From DAOQAU01 sp035354275 (GTDB lineage: Bacteria; Cyanobacteriota; Vampirovibrionia; Gastranaerophilales; Gastranaerophilaceae): 25,564 bases of DNA. Positions 6,185 through 14,514 of the stretch are shown piece by piece; the stretch's first letter is position 1, and every line of letters begins with the position of its first letter. The stretch is taken from NCBI GenBank assembly GCA_035354275.1, contig DAOQAU010000020.1, forward strand, positions 1 to 25,564, read 5' to 3'. Both the position numbers and the translations under genes were made by a program. Under the pieces are notes generated by a model, which had not been told where the DNA came from, did not search any database, and saw only the letters and a program-made list of their open reading frames with translations.

Positions 6185-7609
6185 TTATTTTACCACTTCA
6201 ATAAAATCATAATCTTCCAAGTAAGCAAGATGTTGGGCAGAGATTAATTCTCCCGGAAGCAAAATTGAAATGCCCGGAGGACATTCTGCTATGACTTCGG
6301 CACAAATTCTTCCTACAGAATTTTCACGGCTTACAGTTTCTTTTTGAGAATAAAAAGCTTCTTGCATGCTCATTTTTATTTTAGGAGTGGTAAGGGGCAT
6401 GTGTTTTTTATTTTCCATATAACAAATATCTGTGTAATTTGTATTTGAAATTTTTTCAAGACAATCGGCAAGGTATTCAAAATCAGAGCGTTTGTTTCCG
6501 ATATTTGATAAAATTAAAATTCCTATGTCAGATGCCGATTCTACTTCAATTTTAAAATCTATTTCCAAGATTGATTCAAGCCTTTTTCCCGAAAGCCCGT
6601 CTGCTTTTATAAAAACCTTTGTAACATCGGTTTTATATCCGAAATCCGATTTAAGCTGGTGTATATTTGGCAGTGAGTCTATTCTTGTTCTTAAATATTT
6701 TGCGTTATTTACCGCTCTTGCGATTTGTTTTTTGCCCAAAGGGCTTTGAAGGTTAGCCCTTGCAGCATCAAGGCTTGCAAGAAGTATCAGGGAAGGACTT
6801 GTTGTGTGTAAAAGTTTAAGTGCTTTTTCTATTTTTGAATCATCTATTATAGAATTTTTTCCTATATGAAGCATTGAGCTTTGGCTCATGCTTCCGCCTG
6901 TTTTGTGAAGCGACTGAACTACAACATCTGCGCCTGTTTCTAATGAGGAACTGGGCAAATGTTTATTGAATTTCCACAAACTTCCATGCGCTTCATCAAC
7001 GATTAAGGGCACATTGTATTTTTTGCAGATTAAACTTATTGATTTTATATCAGAAACAACTCCCTCATAAGTCGGGTTTGTAATCCAAACAAGTGAAACA
7101 TCTTGATTTTCTTTTAATAAATTTTCAACCGATTCGGGCGAAACACTTCCCCAAATTCCCCACTCGTCAAGCCGTTGAGGAATAAGCCATAAAGGCTCTG
7201 CGCCTGATATTATCATGCCGGTCAAAAGCGAACGATGGCAGTTTCTGTTGGTAATAATTTTTTGCCCTTTTTTGGTAAGTCCCATTGCTATGGCAAGATT
7301 TCCCGCTGTAGAGCCGTTTAAAAGAAAAAAGGTTTTCTTTGCTCCAAAGGCTTGAGCTGCAAGTTCTTGGGCTTCTTTAATAGGACCTGTCGCAGGATGA
7401 AGTGTCCCTAAATTGTCAAACTCGTCTGTTGTATCGATATTTAGTGCCTTCTGTCCGATTAACTTTTTAAATTCAGGATACGTTCCCTTGCCTTTTGTGT
7501 GGCCGGGGATATGAAACTGGTAGGTAGGATTTTTAACCGCAGCCTCAAGTGCTTCTACTATAGGTGCTTTAATTTTGGTTTCACAACGGCTTCGGGCATG
7601 TATATTCAA
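6185..7609 (-). CDS. PLP-dependent Orn/Lys/Arg-type decarboxylase
   Basis: This is a fold-type-I amino acid decarboxylase of the short bacterial form, which makes polyamine precursors (agmatine, cadaverine or putrescine); the substrate cannot be read from sequence. HIPGHTKG near the N-terminus, LNGSTAGN, DEAHGS (205-210) and SLHKTGG with the PLP lysine at about K236 are family hallmarks. The frame stays open to an ATG at 7678, but those 23 extra residues (hydrophobic, then RRNFE) are not family-like. An AGAAGGA site at 7618-7624 sits 9 nt before a TTG at 7609, giving 474 residues, so I take TTG 7609 as the start. It is divergent from the porin gene and convergent with the small gene at 5930. 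No other polyamine gene is adjacent. Confidence 0.88.
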   Translation of the reverse strand: MNIHARSRCETKIKAPIVEALEAAVKNPTYQFHIPGHTKGKGTYPEFKKLIGQKALNIDTTDEFDNLGTLHPATGPIKEAQELAAQAFGAKKTFFLLNGSTAGNLAIAMGLTKKGQKIITNRNCHRSLLTGMIISGAEPLWLIPQRLDEWGIWGSVSPESVENLLKENQDVSLVWITNPTYEGVVSDIKSISLICKKYNVPLIVDEAHGSLWKFNKHLPSSSLETGADVVVQSLHKTGGSMSQSSMLHIGKNSIIDDSKIEKALKLLHTTSPSLILLASLDAARANLQSPLGKKQIARAVNNAKYLRTRIDSLPNIHQLKSDFGYKTDVTKVFIKADGLSGKRLESILEIDFKIEVESASDIGILILSNIGNKRSDFEYLADCLEKISNTNYTDICYMENKKHMPLTTPKIKMSMQEAFYSQKETVSRENSVGRICAEVIAECPPGISILLPGELISAQHLAYLEDYDFIEVVK

Positions 7610-7688
7610 TTCAAAATTCCTTCTAAAGTTTAGTTTTTCCAATAATAAGATACTACAAAAAAAGTATTTTATATACAAACAAATTGAT

Positions 7689-7694
7689 TATAAT
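7689..7694 (+). promoter_or_regulatory. TATAAT -10 box of the porin gene
   Basis: A perfect TATAAT overlaps the first in-frame ATG (7693) of the porin frame. Transcription would start near 7701, which rules that ATG out as the start and supports TTG 7729. The -35 region is not convincing. Confidence 0.45.
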
Positions 7695-7728
7695 GTTAAA
7701 TACTGAACAGGTAGCTGGAAATAATTTT

Positions 7729-8943
7729 TTGAAAAAAAATAATATATTAAAACTTTTAATATTGTTTTGTTCTCTTATCTGTATTAATTCGGTTTATGCA
7801 GATGAAACCATTGACAGTGCCAAAACGGAAAAAACGTCTAAAATAGATTTAAAGGCGGTTATTTTTGATCCTGAATTTGACAATAAAGAAGAAATAAAAG
7901 TTGAAGAACTCAGTGACGCTGATAAGATTAAATACAATTTACACGAAGCACTTCACGGGGAAGTAAAAGCCATAAGCACAAAAGGGCTTTTTGCAGACAA
8001 AATGACGGTAAAATTTGACGAGGGTCCGATTAAAAGCATAGTTCCATGGATTGATTATAACGGTTCATTTTCAAATGTGTGGACAGGGGATAATTATACA
8101 AATACTTTCTACGGCATAAATTTTGCCGATGTAGGGTTTAACATAAACATGCGTGATGACAAAACTTTTGTAAGAGTCATGTTCAGCCCTGTAAGGTATG
8201 TTGAAGGAAATACTTATTTCCAAAGCTTTTTTGCAGACAATTATATAACAAGGAAAATAAGTAAAAATAATACTTTACTGGTAGGTCATACTTGGGTGCC
8301 TCTAGGTATAGAAGGAAAAGGTTCGCCTCTTATTTTGGACTTTTTCACCCGTTCTCAGACTTCAAGAACATATTCTTCTGTCAGGGCTCTTGGAACAAAA
8401 TTGATGGGCAATTATAAATATGCTGATTATCAGGTGGGCTTTTACAGCTCCGGAAGATTTTTTAAAGATTTTTTCCCTGGGCCTGAAGTTGCTGCTTGGG
8501 TTGATTTTAAACCGCTTGCCAATACAAAAGGCGAATACGGAAAACTTACCGTAAGCGGTGGATTTGATGGCGGTAACGCTCAGAGCAATTATGCCGTAGG
8601 AACAGCTGCCGTTAATTATGAATATAAAAGATTGAGACTTACAACAGAAATGGGTATAGCAGACGGTTCAAACGGTGCAACAGGATTTACCAGCAATAAA
8701 TCGGGCGGAGTTAATACAACCTTGACTTACAGAGTGACTCCAAAAACTCAGGTGCTTTTCAGGTTTGACCAATTTGACCCCAACACCGAAAAAGCAAATG
8801 ATGTTAGAAAAGAATATACCGCAGGGATTAACTATTTTATAAAAGATGAAGCACTTAGGCTCATTATGAACTTTACGCACTATGAAATTGAAAACGGTGC
8901 TTTTGGCGACAGAATTATGGTAGGCACTCAAATAATACTTTAA
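7729..8943 (+). CDS. Outer membrane porin, OprO/OprP-like beta barrel
   Basis: With a TTG start at 7729 (TGGAAA 8 nt upstream), the protein opens with a clean signal peptide: lysines, then ILKLLILFCSLICINSVYA with predicted cleavage before DET. The rest is alternating beta strands, and the C-terminal third (FRFDQFDPN, then repartition into EYTAGINYF and LIMNFTHYEIEN) resembles phosphate-selective porins. It ends in a strand terminating GTQIIL. Mature length is about 380 residues, usual for this family. The 24-78 region is charged and lies before the barrel. It would form diffusion channels for anions or other small solutes in the outer membrane, but substrate specificity is not readable. Two upstream in-frame starts (TTG 7684, ATG 7693) overlap the promoter and are less likely. 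Confidence 0.8.
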   Translation: MKKNNILKLLILFCSLICINSVYADETIDSAKTEKTSKIDLKAVIFDPEFDNKEEIKVEELSDADKIKYNLHEALHGEVKAISTKGLFADKMTVKFDEGPIKSIVPWIDYNGSFSNVWTGDNYTNTFYGINFADVGFNINMRDDKTFVRVMFSPVRYVEGNTYFQSFFADNYITRKISKNNTLLVGHTWVPLGIEGKGSPLILDFFTRSQTSRTYSSVRALGTKLMGNYKYADYQVGFYSSGRFFKDFFPGPEVAAWVDFKPLANTKGEYGKLTVSGGFDGGNAQSNYAVGTAAVNYEYKRLRLTTEMGIADGSNGATGFTSNKSGGVNTTLTYRVTPKTQVLFRFDQFDPNTEKANDVRKEYTAGINYFIKDEALRLIMNFTHYEIENGAFGDRIMVGTQIIL

Positions 8944-9038
8944 TTTTAAGCTAAGATTTTTATTCATACTGATAAAACAAAAATATTACCCGCTATTTTT
9001 AAATTCAATCTGATTTAATAATACTTTTTGGCGTTTAC

Positions 9039-9044
9039 TATAAT
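9039..9044 (+). promoter_or_regulatory. -10 box of the NarL-type regulator
   Basis: A perfect TATAAT lies 37 nt before the ATG. Predicted transcription starts near 9051 with a 30-nt leader containing GGGGAGGA. The -35 is weak, which would suit an activated promoter. Confidence 0.45.
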
Positions 9045-9081
9045 AATTAAATAAACACCATATTTATTCGGGGAGGAAAAT

Positions 9082-9750
9082 ATGAACACCGGTCAGGTAA
9101 AAGTATTAATAGTAGAGGATCATAAGCTTATGCGCGTGGGCTTAAAATCTTTATTTGAAGATTTTCCCGAAATAAGCATTGTGGCAGAAGCCGAATCCGG
9201 CAAAGAAGCTATTGAAAAGATAAGGCTTACAAAGCCTGATGTTGTTTTAATGGACATAGGTTTGCCTGATATGACAGGAATTGAAGCCACTAAAAAAATT
9301 CTTGAACAGTTTGAGGGGGTAAGGGTTATTATGCTCACTTCTCACACGACAGAGCAGGAAGTCTTGGATTCTTTATCTGCCGGTGCTAACGCTTATGTAC
9401 TAAAAGACATAAATACAGAAATTTTAATGATGATTATAAAAACGGTAAAAGAAGGTGCCATGTGGCTTGACCCGCAAATTGTGCCTATAATCAGGGAAAA
9501 AAATTGCGGAGTAATTCCTCAAAAACAAATGTCCAGAGCAAATTTTAAAGCGCAGCATTCAAATTTGACCGAAAGAGAATATGAAGTCTTAAAACTTGTC
9601 GTTGACGGAAAATCCAACCATGACATAGCAAAAGAGCTTGTCATAAGCGAACACACCGCAAAGGCTCATGTTTGCAATATTATTCAAAAATTGGTTGTAG
9701 ATGACAGGACACAGGCTGCCGTAAAAGCACTTAAAGAGGGCTTGGTTTAA
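9082..9750 (+). CDS. NarL/FixJ-type response regulator
   Basis: The 222-residue protein has an N-terminal receiver with acidic pocket E12/D13, phosphoacceptor D58 in VVLMDIGLPD, and K108 in YVLKDI. A linker follows, then a LuxR-type helix-turn-helix at about 161-222 (LTEREYEVLKLV...HTAKAHVCNIIQKL). It should bind DNA when phosphorylated by a partner kinase, possibly the hybrid kinase encoded at 11651-13723. GGGGAGGA is a strong ribosome site. Its stop overlaps by 4 bp the convergent ATPase-like gene. Its HTH is the closest relative in this window of the HTH fused to AlaS: I count 36 of 61 identical positions, including the shared end QAAVKA...GLV. Confidence 0.93.
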   Translation: MNTGQVKVLIVEDHKLMRVGLKSLFEDFPEISIVAEAESGKEAIEKIRLTKPDVVLMDIGLPDMTGIEATKKILEQFEGVRVIMLTSHTTEQEVLDSLSAGANAYVLKDINTEILMMIIKTVKEGAMWLDPQIVPIIREKNCGVIPQKQMSRANFKAQHSNLTEREYEVLKLVVDGKSNHDIAKELVISEHTAKAHVCNIIQKLVVDDRTQAAVKALKEGLV

Positions 9751-11132
9751 GCCAAATATTTTTGAATTGTCGATTTGTCAAAAACTTCTATGCTGTCTGT
9801 GGAATGAATAAATATCATACAGTTTATAAGCGATTTAAACATTTCAAATTCGCCAAAAGCCGTTTTTTTGCGAAGCTCGTCCATATTGTTTGCAAGAAAT
9901 TCTGTTATAACAATTTTTTCTTTAAACACAAGACTGGAGAAATAATCAAACGCTTCTTTTGTTTTAACCCCTTCAAGATAAATTATATCGGGTGACTGAA
10001 ATTCAATAAATCTTAGGGCTTTGTCCAAATTAAAGCCGATATTTTCGTTCATTTCGCACTGGTTGACGTTTTCCAAATTGTATTTTGCAATGGATTCAAT
10101 CGTCATAATATTTTTACCGCTCCCTGCAATTTCCAACAGAAGCGAATAAATCATGTGGGTTTTTCCGCTAAGGGCAGAGCCGCACACAAGAACAATTCCC
10201 GGCTCATTAAGAGAGTTTTTTATAATATTTAAGCCCCCTTCGTCTGTAATTATTTTTCTCAGGTTTTTCGGAGGTTTATAAATTTTTAAAGAGATTCTTT
10301 CTCCCAAAATGGTAGGAAACGCAGAAATACTTGCAATTAAGGTCATATCATCGACTTTAAAGCATAATTTTCCTAACTGCGGAACTTCACTTACAGCAGG
10401 GTCTAAATTTGAAAGGGTTTTAAGCTTAGAAACAAATGAAGAGGTTAAAACAGAGGGTATATAGCCTTTGTCAAAAACTTCTGAATTTTGCTTAAAATTA
10501 ACACCTAAACCTTCTTTTGTATATTCAAAATAAACTTCGTGAACATTTTGAAAAATTGCTTGTTTTAAAATCGCACGGATTATTTTTTGGATGTGTTCAT
10601 CGCTTAAATCTTCGCTGTGAAGTTCTTCTCTCCAGTCGTAGTTTATGTTTTCGCTGTCCGTAAAAATTTCTCCAACGGCATTTTCTGTTTTGTAATACTC
10701 ATCAATTTTTTTTAAGATACTTATCTCGGAAGAGATTACAGGCTCAATAGAGCAGCCGGTTGTTTCGACAACTTTATCTATTGCAAACAAATCCAGAGGG
10801 TCTGCCATGGCAATAGTTAATACATCTTCAATTTTAAAAAGAGGGATTATTTTATATTTTTGCGCATCGGAAAAATTTATAAATTTCAGGCAATTTTTAT
10901 CCAAAGCGTAATCTTCAAGATTGACATAAGGGATATGAAGCTTTGCTTCAAGGAATTTAAGCAGTTTTTCTTCTTCCAAAATACCTGAATTGATAAGTGC
11001 CTGTCCGACATTTATGTTTTGGGCGTTTGCAAGTTCCTGCGCTTTTTCGACCGTATCATAATCAACCAGACCTTCTCTGACAAGGTCGTATTTAAGTTTT
11101 TCTAAAGTTTTGTTTGTAACAAGTTGCTCCAT
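9747..11132 (-). CDS. Degenerate PilB/GspE-type secretion/pilus ATPase homologue
   Basis: An N-terminal MshEN-like domain spans residues 10-140 (LVREGLVDYDTVEKAQ..., then GQALINSGILEEEKLLKFLEAK in parts). It is followed by a T2SSE ATPase fold at 175-445. Walker A is altered to GSALSGKT (318-325) but keeps the lysine. The stretch TIESIAKYNLENVNQ stands where the family has the TIEDPVEY Asp box. The Walker B/GEIRD segment reads PDIIYLEGVKT. The SDIHIEP-type motif has become HEVYFEY, and there is no CxxC zinc site. The fold is kept but hydrolysis is probably weak or lost, so a regulatory or scaffolding role (for example c-di-GMP sensing through MshEN) is an inference. It lies downstream of a receiver and a hybrid kinase on the same strand, which suggests a signalling role. 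Confidence 0.75.
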   Translation of the reverse strand: MEQLVTNKTLEKLKYDLVREGLVDYDTVEKAQELANAQNINVGQALINSGILEEEKLLKFLEAKLHIPYVNLEDYALDKNCLKFINFSDAQKYKIIPLFKIEDVLTIAMADPLDLFAIDKVVETTGCSIEPVISSEISILKKIDEYYKTENAVGEIFTDSENINYDWREELHSEDLSDEHIQKIIRAILKQAIFQNVHEVYFEYTKEGLGVNFKQNSEVFDKGYIPSVLTSSFVSKLKTLSNLDPAVSEVPQLGKLCFKVDDMTLIASISAFPTILGERISLKIYKPPKNLRKIITDEGGLNIIKNSLNEPGIVLVCGSALSGKTHMIYSLLLEIAGSGKNIMTIESIAKYNLENVNQCEMNENIGFNLDKALRFIEFQSPDIIYLEGVKTKEAFDYFSSLVFKEKIVITEFLANNMDELRKKTAFGEFEMFKSLINCMIFIHSTDSIEVFDKSTIQKYLA

Positions 11133-11137
11133 TTATC

Positions 11138-11187
11138 CACTTCTATTTACTATTTACTATTTACCATTTACTATTTACTAATTTACC
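11138..11187. repeat. Tandem heptamer TATTTAC repeats
   Basis: TATTTAC at 11144, 11151 and 11158, CATTTAC at 11165, TATTTAC at 11172 and TAATTTAC at 11179 fill the 50-bp gap between the receiver gene and the ATPase-like gene. On the coding (minus) strand the unit reads GTAAATA, and the receiver's stop codon lies within the last unit. Short heptameric tandem repeats of this kind are known between cyanobacterial genes. Confidence 0.75.
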
Positions 11188-11551
11188 CCTTTCCCAAATA
11201 TTTTTCTACCTTCTTAACGATTTCTTCCAGTTCAAAAGGTTTTGTGATGTATTCGTCAACGCCTGTTTCCTCGCCTATAAGTTTATCTTCATCCTGAGAG
11301 CGTGCTGTAACCATTAGAATAGGAATATTTTTGTACTTACTGTCATATTTTAAAAGCCTGCAAATTTTGTAGCCGTTAATTTTTGGCATCATAACATCAA
11401 GAATAATCAAATCCGGCAAAACATCTTTTGCCATTTGAAGCCCTTCCTCGCCGTTATATGCGCAATAGCATTTAAAACCTGCCGCTTCAAGCACAAATTT
11501 AAGGCTTTCCACTATATCCTGTTCATCATCAACTATCAAAATCTTTTTCAC
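11183..11551 (-). CDS. Single-domain (CheY-like) response regulator
   Basis: This is a 122-residue stand-alone receiver: D8/D9 pocket, phosphoacceptor D52 in LIILDVMMPK, T82 in MVTAR and K104 in YITKPFE. It lacks an output domain, so it should act by protein contact. It begins with GTG 11551 behind a CAGGAG site. It sits between the hybrid kinase upstream (99 bp away) and the PilB/GspE-like gene downstream (50 bp), all on the minus strand. I infer a kinase-receiver-ATPase-like module. The order and spacing suggest one transcript interrupted by repeats. Confidence 0.92.
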   Translation of the reverse strand: MKKILIVDDEQDIVESLKFVLEAAGFKCYCAYNGEEGLQMAKDVLPDLIILDVMMPKINGYKICRLLKYDSKYKNIPILMVTARSQDEDKLIGEETGVDEYITKPFELEEIVKKVEKYLGKG

Positions 11552-11564
11552 GTTTTACTCCTGT

Positions 11565-11653
11565 TTAATATTTATTTTGGATTGCTTCGGAATTACGCTT
11601 TCGCAATGACGGAAACAACCCTTCAGCCGTTCAGCTTTTCACCCTTTCAGCTA
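11565..11653. repeat. Intergenic repeats: GCAATGACG type and copy C of the dispersed repeat
   Basis: Between the kinase and receiver genes lie GGATTGCTTCGG...CGCAATGACGG (11578-11611) and, reversed, a copy of the fabZ-lpxA repeat (11618-11653). The shared core in the orientation of copy A is AGCTGAAAGGGTGAAAAG plus CTGAA, 23 identical bases. The last bases of copy C overlap the kinase stop codon, so the repeat may have set the present end of that gene. Confidence 0.6.
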
Positions 11654-13723
11654 GGTTACACCCCTTAGCTTTTGAAGAGTTTCGTCAACTTTTTTCATTA
11701 ATTCCCACTCATCCGCCCCGTCATTGGGATAAGTTGCGTATGAATACATTATAGCACATTTCGGGAACAAATTTTCATGGTCTTTAAGATAGGTTTGGAT
11801 TTTCTTTTTCAAAAAATCGGCAGAGAATTTGTCGCCGTCGGGAATTACCATTGTTACCGTTTTGTTTTTACTTTCGGTTTCTTGAATTGAACTTTTTAGA
11901 TAATTTTTGTTAATTAAATGTTTATCTTCAAGAAGATTTGTTATTAAATCCTTTTCGCCCTGCATTTTAACAAGTGTCAAAACAGAATTTGAAACTTTTG
12001 TTTTTTGTATCGCCTGCTTAAATTCAAGCATAAAATTATTTATTTCATTTGCTACAGGAATTGCAAAGTAAAAAGACGAACCTTTTTCGGGTTTGCTGTT
12101 GCACCAAACAGCCCCGTTGTGAGCATCAAGAAGTTGTCTTGCAATAGGAAGTCCGAGTCCTGAGCCGCCCACTTTGCGCGAAAGAGAGTTTTCTATTTGC
12201 GCGAACTTATCGAAAACATGCGCTAAATCCTTGTATGCAATTCCGATACCGTTATCTTTAACCCTTACTACTATATATTTACCCTTAAGTTTTTTCAATT
12301 CTTCCTCAAAGCCTTCTTGAATTTGTATTTCTTGCGCATCAACGACCTGCGAGCATACTTCTATTTTGCCGCCTTCGTTTGTGAATTTAATCGCGTTTGA
12401 AACAAGGTTTGTAAGCACTTGTTCAAGCCTGTGGGCATCAGCGTATATTTTTGTTTTGTTGTCTTCGATTCTTGATACTATAACAAGCCCTTTTTCTTTT
12501 GCCATTTCTTCCAGGCTGGCCTTTACATAGTCAATTACAGGCTCAATGGTGGTAAGCGCAAATTTGAAATCCATTTTGCCCGCTTCGATTTTGGACAAAT
12601 CCAAAAGGTCGTTTATAATCCCAGAAAGCCTTGTCACGTTTCGCTTTGCCATGTTTATAAATTTGTCCATGGTTTCTGTTAAAATTCCCGATTTTCCGCT
12701 TAAAAGAATGTCGAGTGAATTTTTTATCGCAGTCAAAGGCGTTCTTAACTCGTGCGATACAATCGAAATAAATTCCGATTTAAGCCGTTCTAATCTTTCC
12801 AATTTCTGGTTTGTTTTTTTAATTTCTTCATATAATGATGCGCTTTTTAAAGGCAGCGAAACCTGCTGGACAATGGTTTGAAAACAGGTTGTGTCTTCTG
12901 TGGTAAAATCGTTTTCTCTGTAAATTTCAATGAATCCGAAAAACTTTTCGCTCAAATTTATCGGCGCAAAAATATTGTCATAGCGAAGAACCGAAAAATC
13001 ATATTCTTTCATAGTGTGCTTAAAATGTTTTTCTATTTTTAAATTTTCGATATTTAATTCAAAGGGCATTTCTTTTTTTTCAAAAAGAGATTTGTAATTT
13101 AAAATTGTGCGAAGTTTTATCGCTTCAAGAAGTCTGTCTGAAATTTGATAAAGTGAATTAATTATCAAAACAGGCTCGTTTTCACTGCGAAAAGTTAAAA
13201 CGCAGGCAAGCCCGAAACTTAAACTTTTATCTAAACCTTCGACCATAAAATCAATGAGCTTGTTTTTATCTAAAGTTCCTGCAAACTGCGAACTTGTATT
13301 GTATAAAACGTTAAGCTGATAAAGGCTTCTGGCAAGCTCCCTGTTTGAATCGGAAAGCATTTCAAGCGAGTTTTTTGTTTTAATGTTTGCGTTTATGGTT
13401 GCAAGCAAAAAGTCTTTTGCGACAGGTTCTTTTAAAAATGCGCTCGAGATTTTAAGCAATTCAGGGTCGATGTCATCGGTTTTTGTAACCAAAATGGTTT
13501 GAAGATTGTCGTTAAATGCTTTAATTTTTTTGTGGGCGGATTTTAAGTCAAAAGATTTTACTTCGGCATCAAGAATAACAAGGTCAGGGTTTTGGAGCTT
13601 TGTTTTTTCAACCGCCTCGTTTATGGTAAATGCACACAAAAAATCGTGCGGATTTTTGTCTATCATATCACTAAACAGTTTGCACTTTTTGTGATTGTCG
13701 GTTAAAAATAAAATTTTTGCCAA
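11651..13723 (-). CDS. Hybrid sensor histidine kinase: REC-GAF-HisKA-HATPase with degenerate GGDEF-like tail
   Basis: An AGGAG site 7 nt before TTG 13723 fixes the start (MAKILFLTD), rather than TTG 13729, giving 690 residues. Residues 1-118 form a receiver with D52 in LVILDAEV but a reduced acidic pocket. About 135-298 is GAF-like. H324 in SHELRTPL is the phospho-accepting histidine. The ATPase has its N box (EQVLTNLVSNAIKF, N442), G1 box (VKDNGIGI, near 489) and G2 box (GGSGLGLPIA). The last ~110 residues end with YSYATYPNDGADEWELMKKV, which looks like the C-terminal half of a GGDEF domain (SIGIATYPEDG...AD.AL) without the GGDEF active-site motif. No membrane segment is visible, so it is likely a cytoplasmic sensor. 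It heads a minus-strand module with a receiver and a PilB/GspE-like protein. Confidence 0.85.
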   Translation of the reverse strand: MAKILFLTDNHKKCKLFSDMIDKNPHDFLCAFTINEAVEKTKLQNPDLVILDAEVKSFDLKSAHKKIKAFNDNLQTILVTKTDDIDPELLKISSAFLKEPVAKDFLLATINANIKTKNSLEMLSDSNRELARSLYQLNVLYNTSSQFAGTLDKNKLIDFMVEGLDKSLSFGLACVLTFRSENEPVLIINSLYQISDRLLEAIKLRTILNYKSLFEKKEMPFELNIENLKIEKHFKHTMKEYDFSVLRYDNIFAPINLSEKFFGFIEIYRENDFTTEDTTCFQTIVQQVSLPLKSASLYEEIKKTNQKLERLERLKSEFISIVSHELRTPLTAIKNSLDILLSGKSGILTETMDKFINMAKRNVTRLSGIINDLLDLSKIEAGKMDFKFALTTIEPVIDYVKASLEEMAKEKGLVIVSRIEDNKTKIYADAHRLEQVLTNLVSNAIKFTNEGGKIEVCSQVVDAQEIQIQEGFEEELKKLKGKYIVVRVKDNGIGIAYKDLAHVFDKFAQIENSLSRKVGGSGLGLPIARQLLDAHNGAVWCNSKPEKGSSFYFAIPVANEINNFMLEFKQAIQKTKVSNSVLTLVKMQGEKDLITNLLEDKHLINKNYLKSSIQETESKNKTVTMVIPDGDKFSADFLKKKIQTYLKDHENLFPKCAIMYSYATYPNDGADEWELMKKVDETLQKLRGVT

Positions 13724-13810
13724 AGCCAATCTCCTCTTATAAACATTTTAGCAATAAATTCCAACTAAGCGAGCTTTTTGCAAAAGTTAACAAAGAAAAG
13801 CTGTGTTTTC

Positions 13811-13839
13811 TTGATTTTAAAATGCTGTTGTGTTTAAAT
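13811..13839 (+). promoter_or_regulatory. Possible rpsP promoter
   Basis: TTGATT (13811-13816) and TTAAAT (13834-13839) are 17 bp apart, 95 nt before the rpsP ATG. The match to consensus is moderate. Confidence 0.3.
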
Positions 13840-13875
13840 ATACTTGAAACGCGCTTTCCTCTTAGCTCGTTTTTG

Positions 13876-13900
13876 AAAAAAGCCAAGCGGCGGGCTTTTT
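13876..13900 (+). promoter_or_regulatory. Terminator-like hairpin in the rpsP leader
   Basis: AAAAAGCC pairs with GGCTTTTT around an 8-nt loop, 34 nt before the rpsP start. The 3' arm itself ends in five T residues. It could act as an attenuator or an S16 feedback site; only the hairpin is seen, the role is inferred. Confidence 0.35.
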
Positions 13901-13934
13901 GGATTTTACACTTAATAAAAGGAAAAGAAAAACA

Positions 13935-14498
13935 ATGTTAAAAATCAGACTTAAAAGATTAGGCGCGAAAAAAACACCTGCGTTTAGAATTATCGTTATA
14001 AATTCAACAACAAAACGTGAAGGAAGACCGATTCAAGAATTAGGGCATTATAACCCTAAAACAAAAGTGATGAAACTTGACAAAACATCAGCACTCGAAT
14101 GGGTTAAAAAAGGCGCACAACCTACAGAAACAGTTCAATATTTAATTGACAACTGCAACACTGACGGTTCTTTGAACTATAAGAAAAAAACCGAAAAGAA
14201 ACTTTCTAAAAAAGCTATAGCTAAATTGGAAGCCGAAAAAGAAGCAAAAGCTAAAGCAAAAGAAGAAGAAAAAGCGGCAAAAGAAGCTCCTAAAGCGCAA
14301 GAACCTGCTCAAGAGCCCGTTGTAGAAGAAGCAAAAGTTGAAGCGGCTGAAGAACCAAAAGCAGTCGAGGAAACTCCTGTTGAAGCTGTAGTTGAAGAAG
14401 TTGCAGTTGAAGAAGCTCCCGTAAAGGAAGAAGCAGCTGTTGAAACAGTTGTTGAATCTGCGGCTGAAGAAGTTGTTGAAGAAACAACCGAAGCTTAA
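13935..14498 (+). CDS. rpsP: 30S ribosomal protein S16 with a long charged C-terminal extension
   Basis: Residues 1-80 are a standard S16 (LKIRLKRLGAKKTPAFRI, then GHYNPKT and ALEWVKKGAQPTETV), which binds 16S rRNA during 30S assembly. The protein runs on to 187 residues, roughly twice the usual length. Residues 84-118 are lysine/alanine/glutamate-rich and probably helical. Residues 120-187 are almost only E, A, V and P in loosely repeated EEAPV-like units, strongly acidic. An upstream in-frame ATG (13899) exists, but ATG 13935 gives the conserved S16 start. A weak AAGGA lies 12 nt before it. A strong terminator follows, so rpsP is the last gene of its transcript; trmD and rimM, common S16 neighbours, are absent. 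Confidence 0.95.
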   Translation: MLKIRLKRLGAKKTPAFRIIVINSTTKREGRPIQELGHYNPKTKVMKLDKTSALEWVKKGAQPTETVQYLIDNCNTDGSLNYKKKTEKKLSKKAIAKLEAEKEAKAKAKEEEKAAKEAPKAQEPAQEPVVEEAKVEAAEEPKAVEETPVEAVVEEVAVEEAPVKEEAAVETVVESAAEEVVEETTEA

Positions 14499-14514
14499 TA
14501 AATTAACTTTTATA

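Noticed and set aside
8778..8790. Further REP half-site (CCCCAAC) in the porin gene
   Set aside because: No complementary arm and no GTAG head; a chance 7-mer.
11144..11186. CRISPR-like array
   Set aside because: Heptamers without spacers. The 276-bp units are also far too long and have no spacer pattern. No cas genes are present.
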